The notes under the pieces were generated by a model that did not search any database, was not told the DNA's origin, and saw nothing but the letters and a program-made list of their open reading frames with translations. Both the position numbers and the translations under genes were made by a program. Positions 10,961-23,524 of a stretch of DNA of 64,000 nucleotides are shown here, piece after piece (position 1 is the stretch's first letter; every line of letters begins with the position of its first letter). Source of the DNA: Sternotherus odoratus (lineage: Eukaryota > Chordata > Testudines > Kinosternidae); NCBI GenBank assembly GCA_032164245.1, contig JAVMKO010000022.1, positions 9,981,845 to 10,045,844 of the forward strand. The letters run 5' to 3'.

Positions 10961-11989
10961 TGGCTGGCCCAGAGCAGAGAGGAAGAGAAATATTTCCATT
11001 CATTTGTTTTAAAAACAAAGACTTCCAGGGGAAAACAGCTGTCTTACACACCCCTCTGCAGTGCCCTGAGAATCTGACTATACACAAAACATGAAACTGA
11101 CTCCACTGATTTCTCTGTAGTCTGGAAGGGAGACAAAGCTAGAAAGTAAACAAATGTGGACAAATTGGAGCTTAAAAGGCCTTTTGTTTTTAAGTTGAGT
11201 GGATTTTCAGTTAACAGGGGTAAAAAACACCCAAAACATTTAAATACAGACAGATATTTAGACTATATCCCTTTGGCTTCTTTGCCTGCGTTTCCCCAGC
11301 TGTACTAGTATTACTAGCTTTATGACCATTACCTAGAATGGGGGCAACGAGGAGGCGAGAAATACTATGATTTATTCAGCAATGAAGCTCCACCTCCAGA
11401 GGACAGCTGAGTTGGAGTCGGCACCAGCTGTGTTCTGCATGGAAGGGAGAATTCCAAAGCAAGTCTCAGTGGGTTCCCTGAAGCAGGAAGGGGGAGAGCC
11501 TGGAATATTAAAACTGGGGAGGATTCAAGAGTCCATTCCAGCTGGGCAGAGAAATCCACTTCAGTTTCTTCTCCTTGTTCAGATGCTGTTGAAATGCTGG
11601 GATGGATCATCATACCCAAGTTGCATTCCAGACATTTCGGGCCCCCATGCTTTCCCTGCCGTCTCCAAGAGTGGAAGCAGCTGGCAAGGAAGGGGTCAGA
11701 AGAACTGAATACTTGAGGATGTTCCCCTCCCCAGATTGCTAGAGGGCTTTCTCCACCAACAGTCCAAGAGCACCGGTGCAGCCTTTAATGCTTGGACTCA
11801 CGATGGCAGTCTGCTTAGTGTCACTGACCCTGGAAGTGGATGCACAAAGGAGGCGTCTCAGCCGGGGGTGTCACAGCTATGCTGCAATTTGGGATTTCTT
11901 CAAGATTGCATCTGTCCTGAAGCAGGACTAGGGAGACCAGGAAGCTCACAGCAGCCTACCTACCACCGGCCATTGACGCACCGTTTTAG

Positions 11990-12072
11990 GCTGTAAGCTC
12001 GAGGGGCAGGGAAAGAACCTCTTCCTATGCATTTGTATGGGGCCTTTGGGCATGAAGACAATAGTTAGATAA
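11990..12072 (+). repeat. L2-like tail fragment
   Basis: A ggctgtaagctcgaggggca start with cagggaaagaacctc and 'tgtatggggcctttgg' matches the sense layout of the tail. It is short and divergent. Confidence 0.45.
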
Positions 12073-13316
12073 ACACTCTGCTTAAGGGGTGGGAGGTCAC
12101 CAGAAGCAAACAGAGGGGCAAATTGGGAAGGAGGGACTAGGGTATGCTGCTAGGAACTGTCCACTGTTGGAATTGTTCACCCCATCCCCTTCCCAACTCC
12201 CTGAAGGGAACATGGAACGTCTCAGTCCCTCTGATGATCCAATTCCCTCCATAAGCAATAGGACAGCAGAGATCCTGCAGAACCAGACTCCAGAGGCAAA
12301 GATGCACATGACCCAAGCCGCGTTCAGAAAAAACATCCTGCTTGGCCCGGGATTGGGGTGTGGTTGTGACTCCACCCATCCCCCAGCATAATTTAGGTAC
12401 TTGCAGGGAAGACAGGGACCGACTGGGCTGTGGAGATTAGAGCTAAAACGACAGGATAAGACTACTCCAGGCTGGTGGCTAAAGATATGGCGTCAGCCTG
12501 CAATAGGGCAGGTGGGAGCGTTTCTCTCCATGTCCTTCTCCTCACTTGGGGCAGAGAGAACATGAGATGCTGCCTGTGTGCCCCCAAATGTAGCCTCTGA
12601 AAGGAATGTTGAGAGTTACTGCAGATGTCAGGTGCAGAAGTGTTCAAAGGCATCTCGAAGAAATGGTCACCCTGGGGCCTTCCCGGAAACAGCAGCCTCC
12701 TGTCGTTCAGGAGAACCAGGAACAGAGACAAAGGGAGGCCAGCCAGGTAAGCTAGTGTCACAGCCACCCAAGCTGAGCAAGACACCCAGAGCAGACCCAA
12801 GCAGCACATGGGGAAAGTAGAGCTGTAGTGTTGGTTTTCCTGGAAAGACCCGCTCCATTCAGGGCTACCACACACCCCCTCTGACTGTTCATCCTCCTTT
12901 TCAGTCTGTTCATATGCCAAGGTCCCAGTCCTGCAGGTGGATCTCAGCCCCCTTGGGGGTCCAGCCAAGCAGAACAGCTTGTGAAATTTAGGCTTTGGAC
13001 TGTACATTCTTTGAGGTGGAGTTGGTCCGTGTGATCCCTGCCTGAACGAGGCTCTGATCCCAGTCCGGGGACTCTAGGTGCCACCGGGAATCACCCCACA
13101 GCCCCACTGTGCCGAGCCGCCAGACACACACGGGCAACCAACAAATTCCTCGTTTGGGGAAGGAACACCAAATAGGCCATTCGAAATTTTCAGGATCCCC
13201 CTAAAAAAAAGTAGACCCACTTAAGAAAGCCCTGCAGTAGGTCATTGGTATGGGATGGGGGGCAATTCTAGGTCATGGCTTGGTGCTATAGAAGAAAGCA
13301 CATCTCTGCTTTGCCG

Positions 13317-13331
13317 CCCCCCCCCCCCCCC
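13317..13331. repeat. C15 homopolymer
   Basis: Fifteen consecutive C on the plus strand immediately precede the GATA-motif block described at 13367-13700. Confidence 0.9.
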
Positions 13332-13366
13332 ATAGGAGCCTCTCTAGTGCAGCCCTTACTCATCTA

Positions 13367-13700
13367 TCATTTAAGGGTGTTCAAGCTCCCTGCGGGAGGA
13401 GGTAGGCGCTGGCAGATCCAATTAAACAGACCCCTGCTGATTAATCGCGTGCTGGGGTAGGGGGGGATTATTTCCTATTTTTCTCCCCTTTCATAACAAA
13501 CAACATCTTCTGAAAAGAGCTAAGAGGTTAAGAGAAAGGCAGCTAATTAATCCTGGAATTGCCAAATCCATAATTACCCCTGGAGAAGCCTGCAGGGCAC
13601 CTATCATTATCTCCCCAGATAACTTTCCTCCTCAGAACTGGAGCGCCAGGGATTCCTCTCTGCAGGTTGGGGGTGGGGAGAGAAGAGATAAAACACAGAC
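13367..13700. promoter_or_regulatory. Candidate intronic enhancer with three GATA motifs
   Basis: This is a repeat-free, AT-richer block 3.0-3.4 kb upstream of the start-codon exon. WGATAR-type motifs occur at 13607-13612 (TTATCT), 13617-13622 (AGATAA) and 13686-13691 (AGATAA), that is three within 85 bases. Homeodomain-like TAAT cores (attaatcg, ctaattaatcc, ccataattacc) lie between 13438 and 13580. In human, an erythroid ATP2B4 enhancer with GATA1-binding sites is known in the first intron close to the second exon. This block is at a comparable place. Orthology is inferred from position and motifs only. Confidence 0.35.
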
Positions 13701-13784
13701 TCCTGGGGGAGGAAGGAGTCTGCTTCCACTCAGACAGCTCTACTCTGCATTGCTGCCCAGTGGAGTGGAACCGTGGTCCTAGAG

Positions 13785-13960
13785 TAGGGCACTGAAGTGG
13801 GAGTCAGGAGACCTGGCTCCGCCACAGAGCTATGGGTGACTTTGGGCAAGTCTTATTTCCCCATCTTCTTGGTCAGCTCTTTGACTGCAAACGCTCCAGG
13901 GCAGGGAGCAGGTGTACTTACCGTCCCTGCAACACTGTGGCCCTGAGCTCAGCTGGGATG
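13785..13960 (+). repeat. MIR-type SINE, nearly full length
   Basis: The sense order is complete: 'gcactgaagtgggagtcagg', 'agacctggctccgccacag', 'tgactttgggcaagtc', 'ttccccatcttcttgg', then 'aaacgctccagggcaggga' and a 'ccctgagctcagctggg' tail. Confidence 0.65.
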
Positions 13961-15714
13961 GACAGACCTGGGGCATGCCTAGGAAATGTGCCCACTGTGA
14001 ATCCAGGTGTAGCAGGAATCTCCTTTAAGGACTGCCCCCCTCCTGCCCAATCTGGGAGTCCTGACACATGGAATCATGAGGTCTACAGCTTCACAGGGAC
14101 CCTGGTGAAACTCTGCCAGGTTCACTCTAATGGGGTGGGGGGAGACTACCACAGTAGGTTTGCCCCAACCATGCAGACAGCAAATCAGGGGACACTAAGA
14201 TGACAACCTAGCCACGTTGTTCCAAGCAACTTACATGTCAAGGCCAAATACAGCCATTCCAGCTACAATATTAGACACCCAGGAAGGGAAACTACTAAAC
14301 GGAGGTGTTCAGGGTGCTCTGTGGAGCCAGACAAATGGCCCCAGAGCCCCTATCAGGGATAGAAAGAACCTTCCAGAATCTCCTTCCAGCCCCACCACAG
14401 CCAGGGAGAGGAGAAAAGCCTGAGTAAACCTCCAGCCACCAGTGCTCTAACTACCCAAGGACTGGCATTATTCACCTGACTGTCCCTAACTCTCTAATGA
14501 GCTTCCATAGCCTCTAAGCACCAAGCGGGAAGCTGTTCTTTCCCAGGGTCCCTTCCTCAGAAGTGAGAGCAAGGTGGAGAGTGACTGAGGGAGGAAAGGC
14601 GGTGGGGGAAGAACAGAAGGCGGCTGTGAGCAGCCTGAATACTCAGCTGCTGGCAGCCAAGTGCAGAGACGCTAGGACAAGGCCACTGCACAAGTCTGCA
14701 TCTTTCCACCTAGTATGGGTCATGTGAAGCAGGGGATGGGGCCAGAGGGGCAGGGATTCTGTTCCCCAGCTGACCCTTCAATAGCCCAAACTCCCCAATG
14801 AGGGGGGGGGGAGGAGGAGAGGGGAGTCTTAATTGGTATCAGAGGGCTTCTAGCACATTTGTCCCCCGATTCAGGTAGGATTGGGGGTGGGTCCCTCAAG
14901 AGGTGGCTCTTCAACCAGTGGTCTCTGAGCTGCACAGGCCTGGGGATTCCACTCTCCCAGAGCTCTGGCACTTGGGTCAGACCCCGAGTCTGGACTCTGA
15001 TGAACAGTCATTTTGCAATAGCCACACATGGAAAGCTCCAGGGAAAAGGGATCGATCGATCACCCTCTGCATCAGCTCCGCCAGCCTGCATCCCATGACC
15101 GGCAATCCCCCCTCCTTCCTACTAGTCCTGCCCTGGGCTTCCCCTGTACAGTTCTGCTGACATGCCTGACTCCGGGAGCTCTGCTGCTCCCCTCTGCTAC
15201 TGCATGTGTGTCACTCCCCTGCATCCCCGTCCAGCCATGCCAGTGTCTCAGCCCCAATTCCCCTCTATTCCAGACCTGGGACATCTGCTTTGGATAGCCT
15301 TTGAACGCATCTCTGCACTGGATTATGCCCCAGCCCAGCCCCCTCTGCACATGTAGGGGCAGGGATAGGGCAGAAGGGTGGAAACATTGAAGGCCGGGGA
15401 AGAAGGGGAATGGTTGGGGCTGGCTGGGCAGGTACCCAGTGGATGTAACGCAGGGCTGGGTGCCACAGTCCTGCTGGCATGGCTGGGTTTTATACGGCCC
15501 TCTGCCGAGGCATCAAAAATGGGAGATGGAGATTTAAAGCCAAAGTCCCCCTTTCCCAGCAGATTCCTGTCCCCAGCCCGACTCCAGTCACTCCCATCCC
15601 CCTTCCCAGCACTCAGTCCAAGTGTAGCCAAGTGAGAAAGGAGAGGGAGGGAGGCAAGGAAGTGTGTACGGAGGGAGGGGAGTGTGGGGGTGTGGAACAG
15701 AGAAGCTGGCAGGG

Positions 15715-15815
15715 GAGGAGGAGGGAGCGGCTGATGAGGAATGATGGAGCTGATGCAGTGCTGCAGACAAACCTGCCCGGAATAATAAACGGCTGCATTA
15801 CACCTCCAGCATGGC
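15715..15815. promoter_or_regulatory. Possible conserved non-coding element
   Basis: A repeat-free segment with balanced composition follows a G-rich purine block. It contains gaggaatgatggagctgatg and ataataaacggctgcatta (forkhead-like AATAAAC). It resembles conserved intronic elements in texture only. No coding potential is evident. Confidence 0.2.
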
Positions 15816-18134
15816 AGAGGGAGAAGGCGCTTATGGCAGCGGGGAGACGGGGCCCCCCTCCCAGGGGCGGAAGAGCCAGGGGCACGCAGAGGCACAGCTG
15901 ATGCCATCTCTCCACCGCAGGGTGCAGGGATGGACAATGGCCAGTGGGATCTGGAGCCCAGACCTCCCCCTAGGAATGCAGGACATTCCCAGGTGGGAGA
16001 CAGGGAAGCTACACCCGGGCAAGAGCAGGTGAGGGTTTGAAGCAGCCAGGGAAGTTATCCTCTCTAAAAACAGTCAGGACCAACTGAATATCCAGCAAGT
16101 ACCTGCTGAAGCAAGGAAGGCTCACGCCTCACTTAAAATCAGGCTGCTGCCTTCAGAGCCCAATTTCAACCTTCCCTAAGTTTCTCCTGGGAGCAACAGG
16201 TTGGCTAGAGTCCTATGAACCCATTTGCTCTTCTTACTCCTATAGCAAGTTAAAAGCACCGTCCGTGAGAAAGACCAGGCCCATGCAGCATTGGGACCCC
16301 GTTCCTTCTACTCAGCAAGACAGCCGCCTGGCACTTTTTGATGTGCCCACAGCTGGATCGCTGCAGGAGCCCACAATAGCCCTGATGTCAGGGCCCTGTA
16401 GAGGAATTCAGCTCCTGCACCGGAAGCTCCACGTGGTAGACACCACCCCCTTTTACTGGAGAGAGTCACCCCAGCCTGCTACGGCAGCAGCTGCTTGTTT
16501 TCTCCAGCCCTGGTGACAGGGTGTTATAAACACTGGCTTTGCTGTAGGTTGCTATGGCAAACTCAATGTAAAGCTTTGTCACAAGATGCTATTTATGCCA
16601 CCAAATGGAAAAAAAAAGTGTCCCAGTTTGAGGTTTAAGATCTCTCTTTTTAATTCTTTAAAAGCCCAGCTCTTAACATCACTACAGGATCACAGCCGGG
16701 GATAGCAGGGCTTGGCTAAGAACCAGGAGCCTGAGGAGGAAGAAGGAAGGAAGAAGAGGGAGATCCAAAGCAGGGAAAGATGCTTCCAGAGGGGCACAGG
16801 ACCAAAAAAAGCCAATTAGAACCCCAACCTGATGCCCAAAAGCACTCTGGGTAAATGAACCCAATTGGGGGGTGGCGGGGAGAAAAAAAATCAGGGCTGA
16901 CTTCATGCAGCGCAATCTCTACTCACACCTCCCTTCATTAGCACTCACCACCAGGCCGGGTCTGAGCACGCGGCAGCAGGGCTGACTCACCTCCACAGAA
17001 GCGGTTCGGGAAGGGGAGAGGAACAAACACCAAAAAAACCCCAAAAGCTAAAGTGACTGATGCCACTGAAGGAAGGTAAATGTGCTAAGTGCTACCTCTG
17101 GGGGGTTATTTGTAGATCAGAGCAGGCCACGTGGGTGCAGCAGCTCTGACTCCACATTCAGAGAGGCAGAGATGTGAGAGCACAGGGCTGGATTCTCAGC
17201 TCCTCCACTACTGCACTTGAGGCAGGGTGGAGGTCTGCTTCCTATATTTTGGGGCCTTGTGCTACACCAGAGCAGCCTTCGGGCTGCTCTAACTTATACA
17301 GTTTCTCATGGACCCCTATGGTCCTGGGGAAGCAGAGAACTCTGGCCAGACCCCAATACACCTCCTATATCCAGCAGCACAGCTTAGACCAGAGCCAGGG
17401 CAAGCTTACTAGCCAGGGAGGCGGTCTGCACAAGGGGGAGGGATTTCCACCCACTTTAAAGGCCCAGGATGGCATAAAGAGGGCCTGGCATAACAGGGAA
17501 TCAGGGCTATATACTGCCAAGATTTTCCTGCATAAGTCTGCTTCAATGCAGTCCAGCTGCCTCTGAACCACTCCTAGCAGTGAGACAAAACGGCATTCCC
17601 TCCCCTTTCACGGCACACTTCCCTAGAACGGCAGGCAGCCCTGCCAGCTGCTCCTGCATTTAGAGTCACATAAACTGGGCTGGTCCCCCAATTCCTCACC
17701 CCACCATGCTGTGGCAACCATCTCTCTCATGCACAGACCACTCCCCAGACAGAGGCCAGCAGAGTGCTGACATTCAATTCGTTTATAAAACAGCATAGGG
17801 GAGAGGAGAGTTTTGGAAAGAAATTTATCTTGGCAGGATAATGGAAGGGTTGTTTTTTTTAAAAAAAGAAAAGCTGTCCAAGTGGGATAAGCCACTCAAA
17901 AGTGGCCAAGCTGCCTTCCCACCCACCCCAGACTGCAATGGAGAAACCCCACATCTTCAGGGAAGAAGGCAGGGGAACAATGGGCCTTGTTTTGGGTTAT
18001 TGTAGAAGGGGAGAATGAGACCTGCTTCTAACCAATGGAGTGGGGACAGGGAAGCTCCAGTTTAGGCCCATCACTCAAATATCCAGCGGCTACTCACACG
18101 CTAATGAACGTGTTCTCCCTCCACCCTTGAGGTA

Positions 18135-18250
18135 GGGCGGGGCTATGCTCCCCATTGCACACATGAGGAAACTGAGGCACAGAGTGAGTTGTCCAAGGTC
18201 ACCCAGGGAGTTTGGGCAGAGCTGGGAACTGAACACAGGCCAGTGTCTTA
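18135..18250 (-). repeat. MIR-type SINE relic
   Basis: The block has 'cattgcacacatgaggaaac', tgaggcacagagtgag, ttgtccaaggtcaccc and 'gagctgggaactgaacacag' in antisense order. It is one of the better preserved copies in the window. Confidence 0.7.
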
Positions 18251-18532
18251 TGCCCCAAACCAGCCCCTCCCCTAACATTCCCCTGCCTGTCTGGTCCTGC
18301 AGACAAGTGGGTGGTTTGACCCCAGAGAGTGTAGATAAGCTGAAGTCTACACAGAGAGCTGTCCCATCGCCCCTCAGCTGCCACACACCAGGCCTAGTCC
18401 CCAGGGTGTCTGAGGAGCAGATGAAGAGCACAAACTTGGCTGAGACGTGGGGAAGGGGGTAGCAAGGGAGTGGACCACACCAGATCTATCCCTGCTTCCC
18501 TCCCCCTCACAGCCAAGTGCCCGGATGGTGGT

Positions 18533-18534
<2 letters not shown>

Positions 18535-18563
<29 letters not shown>
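18535..18563. repeat. (AC)14 microsatellite
   Basis: An uninterrupted AC dinucleotide repeat, likely to be length-polymorphic. Confidence 0.95.
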
Positions 18564-18639
18564 GCCAACTCTCACCACCACCCCTGGCCATGGCCCCACG
18601 TGGGTCCAGCCTGCATGTGGGGGGAGCGGAAGGGGTGAG

Positions 18640-18785
18640 GTTAACCTCTCCAGAGCAGACCGCCCATGCCAATGGCTTTCCGGGCCCTGGCCGAGGAGGC
18701 TCAGCCGGTTATTTATAACGCATCCAGAGTCACTAATGAGAGGAGCAGAGAAGGTGACTCATGGCTACAAACCACAGATTTAGCG
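18640..18785. promoter_or_regulatory. Candidate enhancer with MEF2, AP-1 and RUNX motifs
   Basis: A repeat-free block holds TTATTTATAA at 18709-18718 (a full MEF2 consensus), TGACTCA at 18755-18761 (AP-1) and an AACCACA RUNX-type motif just downstream (about 18770). A ccaatgg motif is near 18669. PMCA4 is known to be expressed in muscle, so a muscle-type element is plausible, but function is inferred from motifs only. Confidence 0.3.
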
Positions 18786-19739
18786 GAAGGAGGGTAGGGG
18801 AGGGGTTATCCGGAGCCTGGCTCCCAGGGCACTGGGGTTGCTAAGAAGCGGGATGGATTGGCACGGGTAGGTGGCAGAGATGGGGGTGTGGGGAAGGCAG
18901 CAGTCTACAAATGCTGGGGGCAGGGCCTCTCCTTCATCCTTGCTCACAACCAGCCCAGAAGGGGATAGCTGGCTTGAGACCAAGACAGCCATTTAATGCA
19001 CCCGCATGGAGAATGCCAGCACCTACCGCCATCATGAGAGGGGAAGGTGGTGGAGAGCAAGAAGCAGCAGGAAATTGAGACATGGAGGGGGAAGAACCCC
19101 CCCACCACCACACGTCACCTTAGCCTCCAGGAGTCCACCAACTCATCCTCTGAGCTGGAATCTCCCTCTGCCCGACACCCCTTGGAGTCGGTTTCCTCCC
19201 AGCAGCACTGCTTCAGAGCAGCCTGTTTGTGGCAGTGTCTCCGACACTGTGGAGGAACTTGGAGACACCTGCAGCAGGGGGATTGCCAATGCTGCTGCCA
19301 GGAAAGCAAATCCACCCCAGTGCAACACAGCTGTGTGCCAGTGGGGAACCTCCTGGGGTTCCCCCCTCCCCCGGCTTTGTTTTGCTGGCTTGCGGGGGAA
19401 AGCACCTTCCCAGCCTTGTGCCTGCTGGAGGGGAGGGCAGCAGCCATGCACATCACTGGTTCCCTGGGGAATGGGCTCCTATTTCAGGAGCATAGTAAAT
19501 GAGGGTTAAAATAAGGGGGAGTTAGAGAACAGCAGCCCCTTTTCCTGCAGAGCCCCCTCATACCATGGCTGTGGGACAGCCTCCCCAATCCAGTTCCCAT
19601 CTGCACGGAGCATCACGGGACCAGCATCCCAGTTCCTATCCTTCTGGAGTGGCGAGTCCATCTGCTATCGCCACCCGGCCATTTAGACTGCAACTAGGGT
19701 AAAGCTAGCTCCTGTGCCCTCCCTGCCAATTCATCAAAC

Positions 19740-19920
19740 ACTATTTAAATAGCACCAGGTAACCAGGGATCTCCAAAGGCTTCACCAAAGGCAGGTCAAG
19801 CCAGCCCTATTTTATAGAAAGGGAAATCGAGGCAGAGCAGAGAGGTAACTTTTACTAGAGCTCAAGGCAGGAGCAATCTCCAGGCCTTGGCTCTAACCAC
19901 TAGACCCTAGAGTCCCTCCC
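19740..19920 (-). repeat. MIR-type SINE relic
   Basis: Antisense features in order are cactatttaaatagcacc, 'cctattttatagaaaggg', aaatcgaggcagagcag and 'ggctctaaccactagaccc'. The ends resemble other window copies. Confidence 0.6.
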
Positions 19921-20589
19921 AAGTGCCTTCCCTTGGCTAACTTTTCAGCAGCATTAACTGCACAGGGCACTGCTAGCTAGGCTGGTGTTTGTGCAGGCCT
20001 TCCTGGACTTTTCCCGAATGGAAACCAAGCACGTGCTCTTTGCCCCCTTCTCACAGCATCGCATCCCCACCTGCCCTAAGAAGTGGAGCCCGGGGAAGTC
20101 AGAACTAAAGCAGCTAGGAAACTGATTGCATGAAAATTCCCCAGCTCCCACATGGCGGATGCTGCCATTCCTCCCTGCCAGCCAGCACCCACTCTGATGA
20201 GCTGGGACTCAGGAGCAAGCACTGAAGAGAATGCAGTTATTGGGAGCAGTGCAGAAAGTGTGCTTGCTCTACCTTCCAGACTGCAAAACTGGAATAGAGC
20301 TTGGGCAGAGCTTATCTGCCACTGGTCCCTCTTCCTGCCATTCATGGCTCTCCTGCCCCTTGAGGTGGGAGACTCGTGTGTCTGTGCCCATGTTACTGCT
20401 CCCACGTGTGCGTGCCAAGGCATAGGTCTCATGAGCTGGAAGAAGTGTTCTTGTGGACATCAGCTGTGTGTATGTACATTAGCATCTACACATCCAGTGC
20501 GGATGGTGTCCGTGAGTAGTGGTTAGTTGGTTGGGTGTGTGGGTGCTGGGGGATTTGACACTCACGTACTTCAATCATGCATGCTGCAG

Positions 20590-20740
20590 GCACAATCTCA
20601 GGGTTGGAAGGGACATCAGGAGGTCTCTAGTCCAAGCCTCTGCTCAAAGCAGGACCAATCCCCCACTAAATCATACTTGGGTGCTCTCTGCCTAATCCCT
20701 ACTGAAAAAAAACTTGCCCTAGAGAAAAGCCATTGCAGTT
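20590..20740 (-). repeat. CR1 LINE 3' end (antisense)
   Basis: The hallmark strings ggttggaagggacatcagg, gtctctagtccaagcctctg and 'aaagcaggaccaatccccca' appear in order, followed by a short ctactgaaaaaaaacttgcc segment. They are the reverse complement of the common CR1 terminus in turtles and birds. Confidence 0.8.
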
Positions 20741-22004
20741 TGACACAACTGGCAGTCTGCCAGAGGAAGCCAGGGGGCTGCAGGGCAGGATGGAGGAGCA
20801 TTGGGTCCAGCTGTGTGGGGGAGGCATGCAGGAGACCACAGGGACTATGGGGAACAGCTTGTCTGGATTAGCATGGAGTGCTGCAGCCTGCACATGGGGA
20901 TTGAAGTGCCTTGAAAAGAACTGCACGTTATCAGGGGAGAGGCAAGGGGGCTCAAGACTGGAATAGCAGGGACTTGTGGATCTGCACCAGTCGGTATTGG
21001 CAGAGCTGTGTAAGAGCCCAGAACAGGTCTATTATGGGTCAGGAAGACTCTCAGTAAGAGCTGCATGAACGTTTGCTGTACCTCCTCCTCCATCCCTAAC
21101 TCTGCAACTCCATCCCTGCCCTACTGTTAGGCAGCAGCGGAGCCTAGGCTAGAGGCAGGTACTGTGCCATCCCAGCACAGCAAATGGAGCTCAGTCCTCA
21201 TCTGGACTGAGCACAGGAGGCTGGGGCGAGCTCCCCTCTTCTCCAACTGCCCAGCGTTGGCTGCCTGCAGAAGTAGAAACCCCTTCGGAGAACTAAGCGG
21301 CAGATGGACAAGGACCCTGGCCCTGGGCTGAGGACATCTGAACAAAGCAGCAGGACATTCACCAGCCAGTATGGCCAGACATACCAAGCTTGCTCAGGAG
21401 GGCAGCAGAGGTGCTGAAGGTCTAAATTCAGGGCTGTTAGAGACTCCTGAACTCAGGAGAAGAGGTGAAGACACTGAACAGAACCCCCCCTTATAGGGAA
21501 CTTGAAGCCCAGTCTTGCCAGGTGTGGGAAACTTCTGCCCTGAGGCTCCCTCCAGAAATACAAGAAATGCCATCAGCCTGGGTGTCCCTATTTCCTGCAG
21601 CAGCAGATTTAGGAGCATGTTCCAGGAGTCCCCCGTCTAGCTTAAAATCCTGCACAATGCATTTCAAGAGAGTGTTGGAACAGATTTTTCTGCTAACAGT
21701 ATTTACAGCATTGTGGTGACCCTCCCAGGTAGGGAGAGCCACAGGGGCCGGGCTTTGGGAGTGTCTGCAATAGGGAGGAAAGGTGCTCTTACTCACATTA
21801 GCTAACATGAGGTGAAACTCATCAAAAGGGCAGCTGTGCTGTTTGAGGTGAACCCCAGGCTTCCCTGTAATGTTACCTTGACCTGCTCACACTTTTACCT
21901 TCCTAGGCTCTGACCACAGGTTAGCCAGCAAAGAAAGCAAGCCCCCCCCCCCTTCCCTTCTATGAGTGAAGAGGCTTTGGTCTTTGCCAACAGGTGGGAG
22001 CCAG

Positions 22005-22656
22005 TGTCATGGAGTACCCGGGCGATGGTCTGGAACCACTCCCTAGGAAGACAGACAGGACTTTGGGTGAAGGGCCCCTTCTCTGTACACAGCCTGTTTC
22101 CAAGGCTAGGAGCTTCACGGGTACCCACTTCAACCTTCCTGGGTCTGACCTCGGAGCATTCAGCACCTTCTGCCCCTCCGTGTGCTTCCCCCAGCAAACC
22201 CACCTGGGTGGGGTCCTGGGGGAGCCCATGGATTCTGCACCCCAAATCCAGTCAAATGTGACACTCCGCCAGGTAGTAAAACAGAGGTTTATTCAATGAC
22301 CTCTAAATGGTCTAACCCAGACCATACAGTGAGTGTGACCCCTCAGCTGGATCCATTTTGGGGGCCAGAGAGCAAGATAGCTTCTCTGCCTCCCTGCCTG
22401 ACTCCAGCCAGCTTCAGACTGCCATACTCAAAAAACACTCTCCAGCCACTCCCCCTTCCCTCCCCCCCCCCCACACTGAGCCAGGTCAGGTGACCTCCCT
22501 CCCCCACTTGGGGTCAGATTACAGCTCAGGTATGGACACATGTAGGGAGGGGGTGTTGCCTGCTTGCTTTTACTGCCAGCCCCCATTCCTTCACATAGAC
22601 ACTTAAGAAATGCATAGGGGAAACTGAGGCACGCACAGTATTCCTACTTAGTCACA
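22005..22656 (-). mobile_element. Solo LTR of an endogenous retroelement (copy 1)
   Basis: On the minus strand the element begins TGTGACTAAGTAGG (22656 down) and ends …CTCCATGACA (22005). A polyadenylation signal AATAAA lies at 22293-22288. It shares long blocks with the plus-strand element at 25538-26278, for example the gctgggggaagcacacgg and gaatgctccgaggtcag regions. The 652-base length, TG…CA ends and internal AATAAA fit a solo LTR. No gag, pol or env sequence flanks it. The flanking pentamers gccag and cacag match at only three of five places, so the duplication has decayed or the ends are off by a base or two. The family is common in turtles, but its class (ERV or other LTR element) is not settled here. 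Confidence 0.75.
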
Positions 22657-23524
22657 CACAGTGCTAAGGAAACACATTGAACGTAAAGGATTGGTGTGAA
22701 ATGTGTCTCAAACCCTCCACCCCCTCACTGGTTCAACCAACCTCGTCAACAGCAGCTATCTGCCAAAACCGGTTTCCCAATCGCAGGGCTAACCCTATTC
22801 ATCTAAGCTACTTCATCCTGCTGCCTGAGCCCTGGCAAGACTCATACATGGGCAAAAGAGAGGCAGAGAAGCGGAACCACTGGGAAGAATCCACTCATGA
22901 CTCAGGAATGCAGGAAGCAGTCAGACTGCCAGTACCCCCAGCCTCAGGGGCTTTCCTCTTGGAGGCTGTACCATCCAGGAGGCAGAAAAATCTCCAGACG
23001 AGCTGTCAGGGGAAACGCTTCCATCTAAGGCCTTGGTATTTCCTCTCCTGGCGCCTGCAGTAAATCACCCAAGTTCCCCTCACGACTCTTGCTCTTTACA
23101 AGGTCATGCTGGAGCTGGAAAGGGGGTTAGGGGAGAGCCCTAGAAATGTGCAGAGGAGACAGTGTGGGGTTGGCTTCGCAAAGCAAACACCTGGGACTGT
23201 CTGGATCCAGGATTCATTTTACCCTAACTCCCCCCAAAGAGTGTGATAGGGTGGGTGCAGGTCTGCCACTTTTGAGAGGCGGTGTGGCTTAGTGCAGGGT
23301 CTCTCAAGGACTGGTCTGTGGACTATTGCCAGTCTCTGAGATCTGACACTTTAGGAAAGCAGAAAGCTGGCCCCTAGTATCAAAGAAAGGTTGAGCAACA
23401 CTTGGCTAGTGAGTAACCAGCTGACTGGACTCAGAAAAGTGGGATTATATTCCCACTTGTTTGCTGTGCAACTTGTTTTCCCCTCCTGTGCCTTAGTTTC
23501 CCCTCAAACCCACATCTATTTGCA

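Noticed and set aside
12462..13007. Minus-strand 181-codon frame on the same strand as ATP2B4
   Set aside because: No family resemblance. A Leu-rich patch in the middle is short and compositional. No consensus acceptor and donor pair was recognised that would keep ATP2B4 in phase, and an extra exon here would lie upstream of the start codon.
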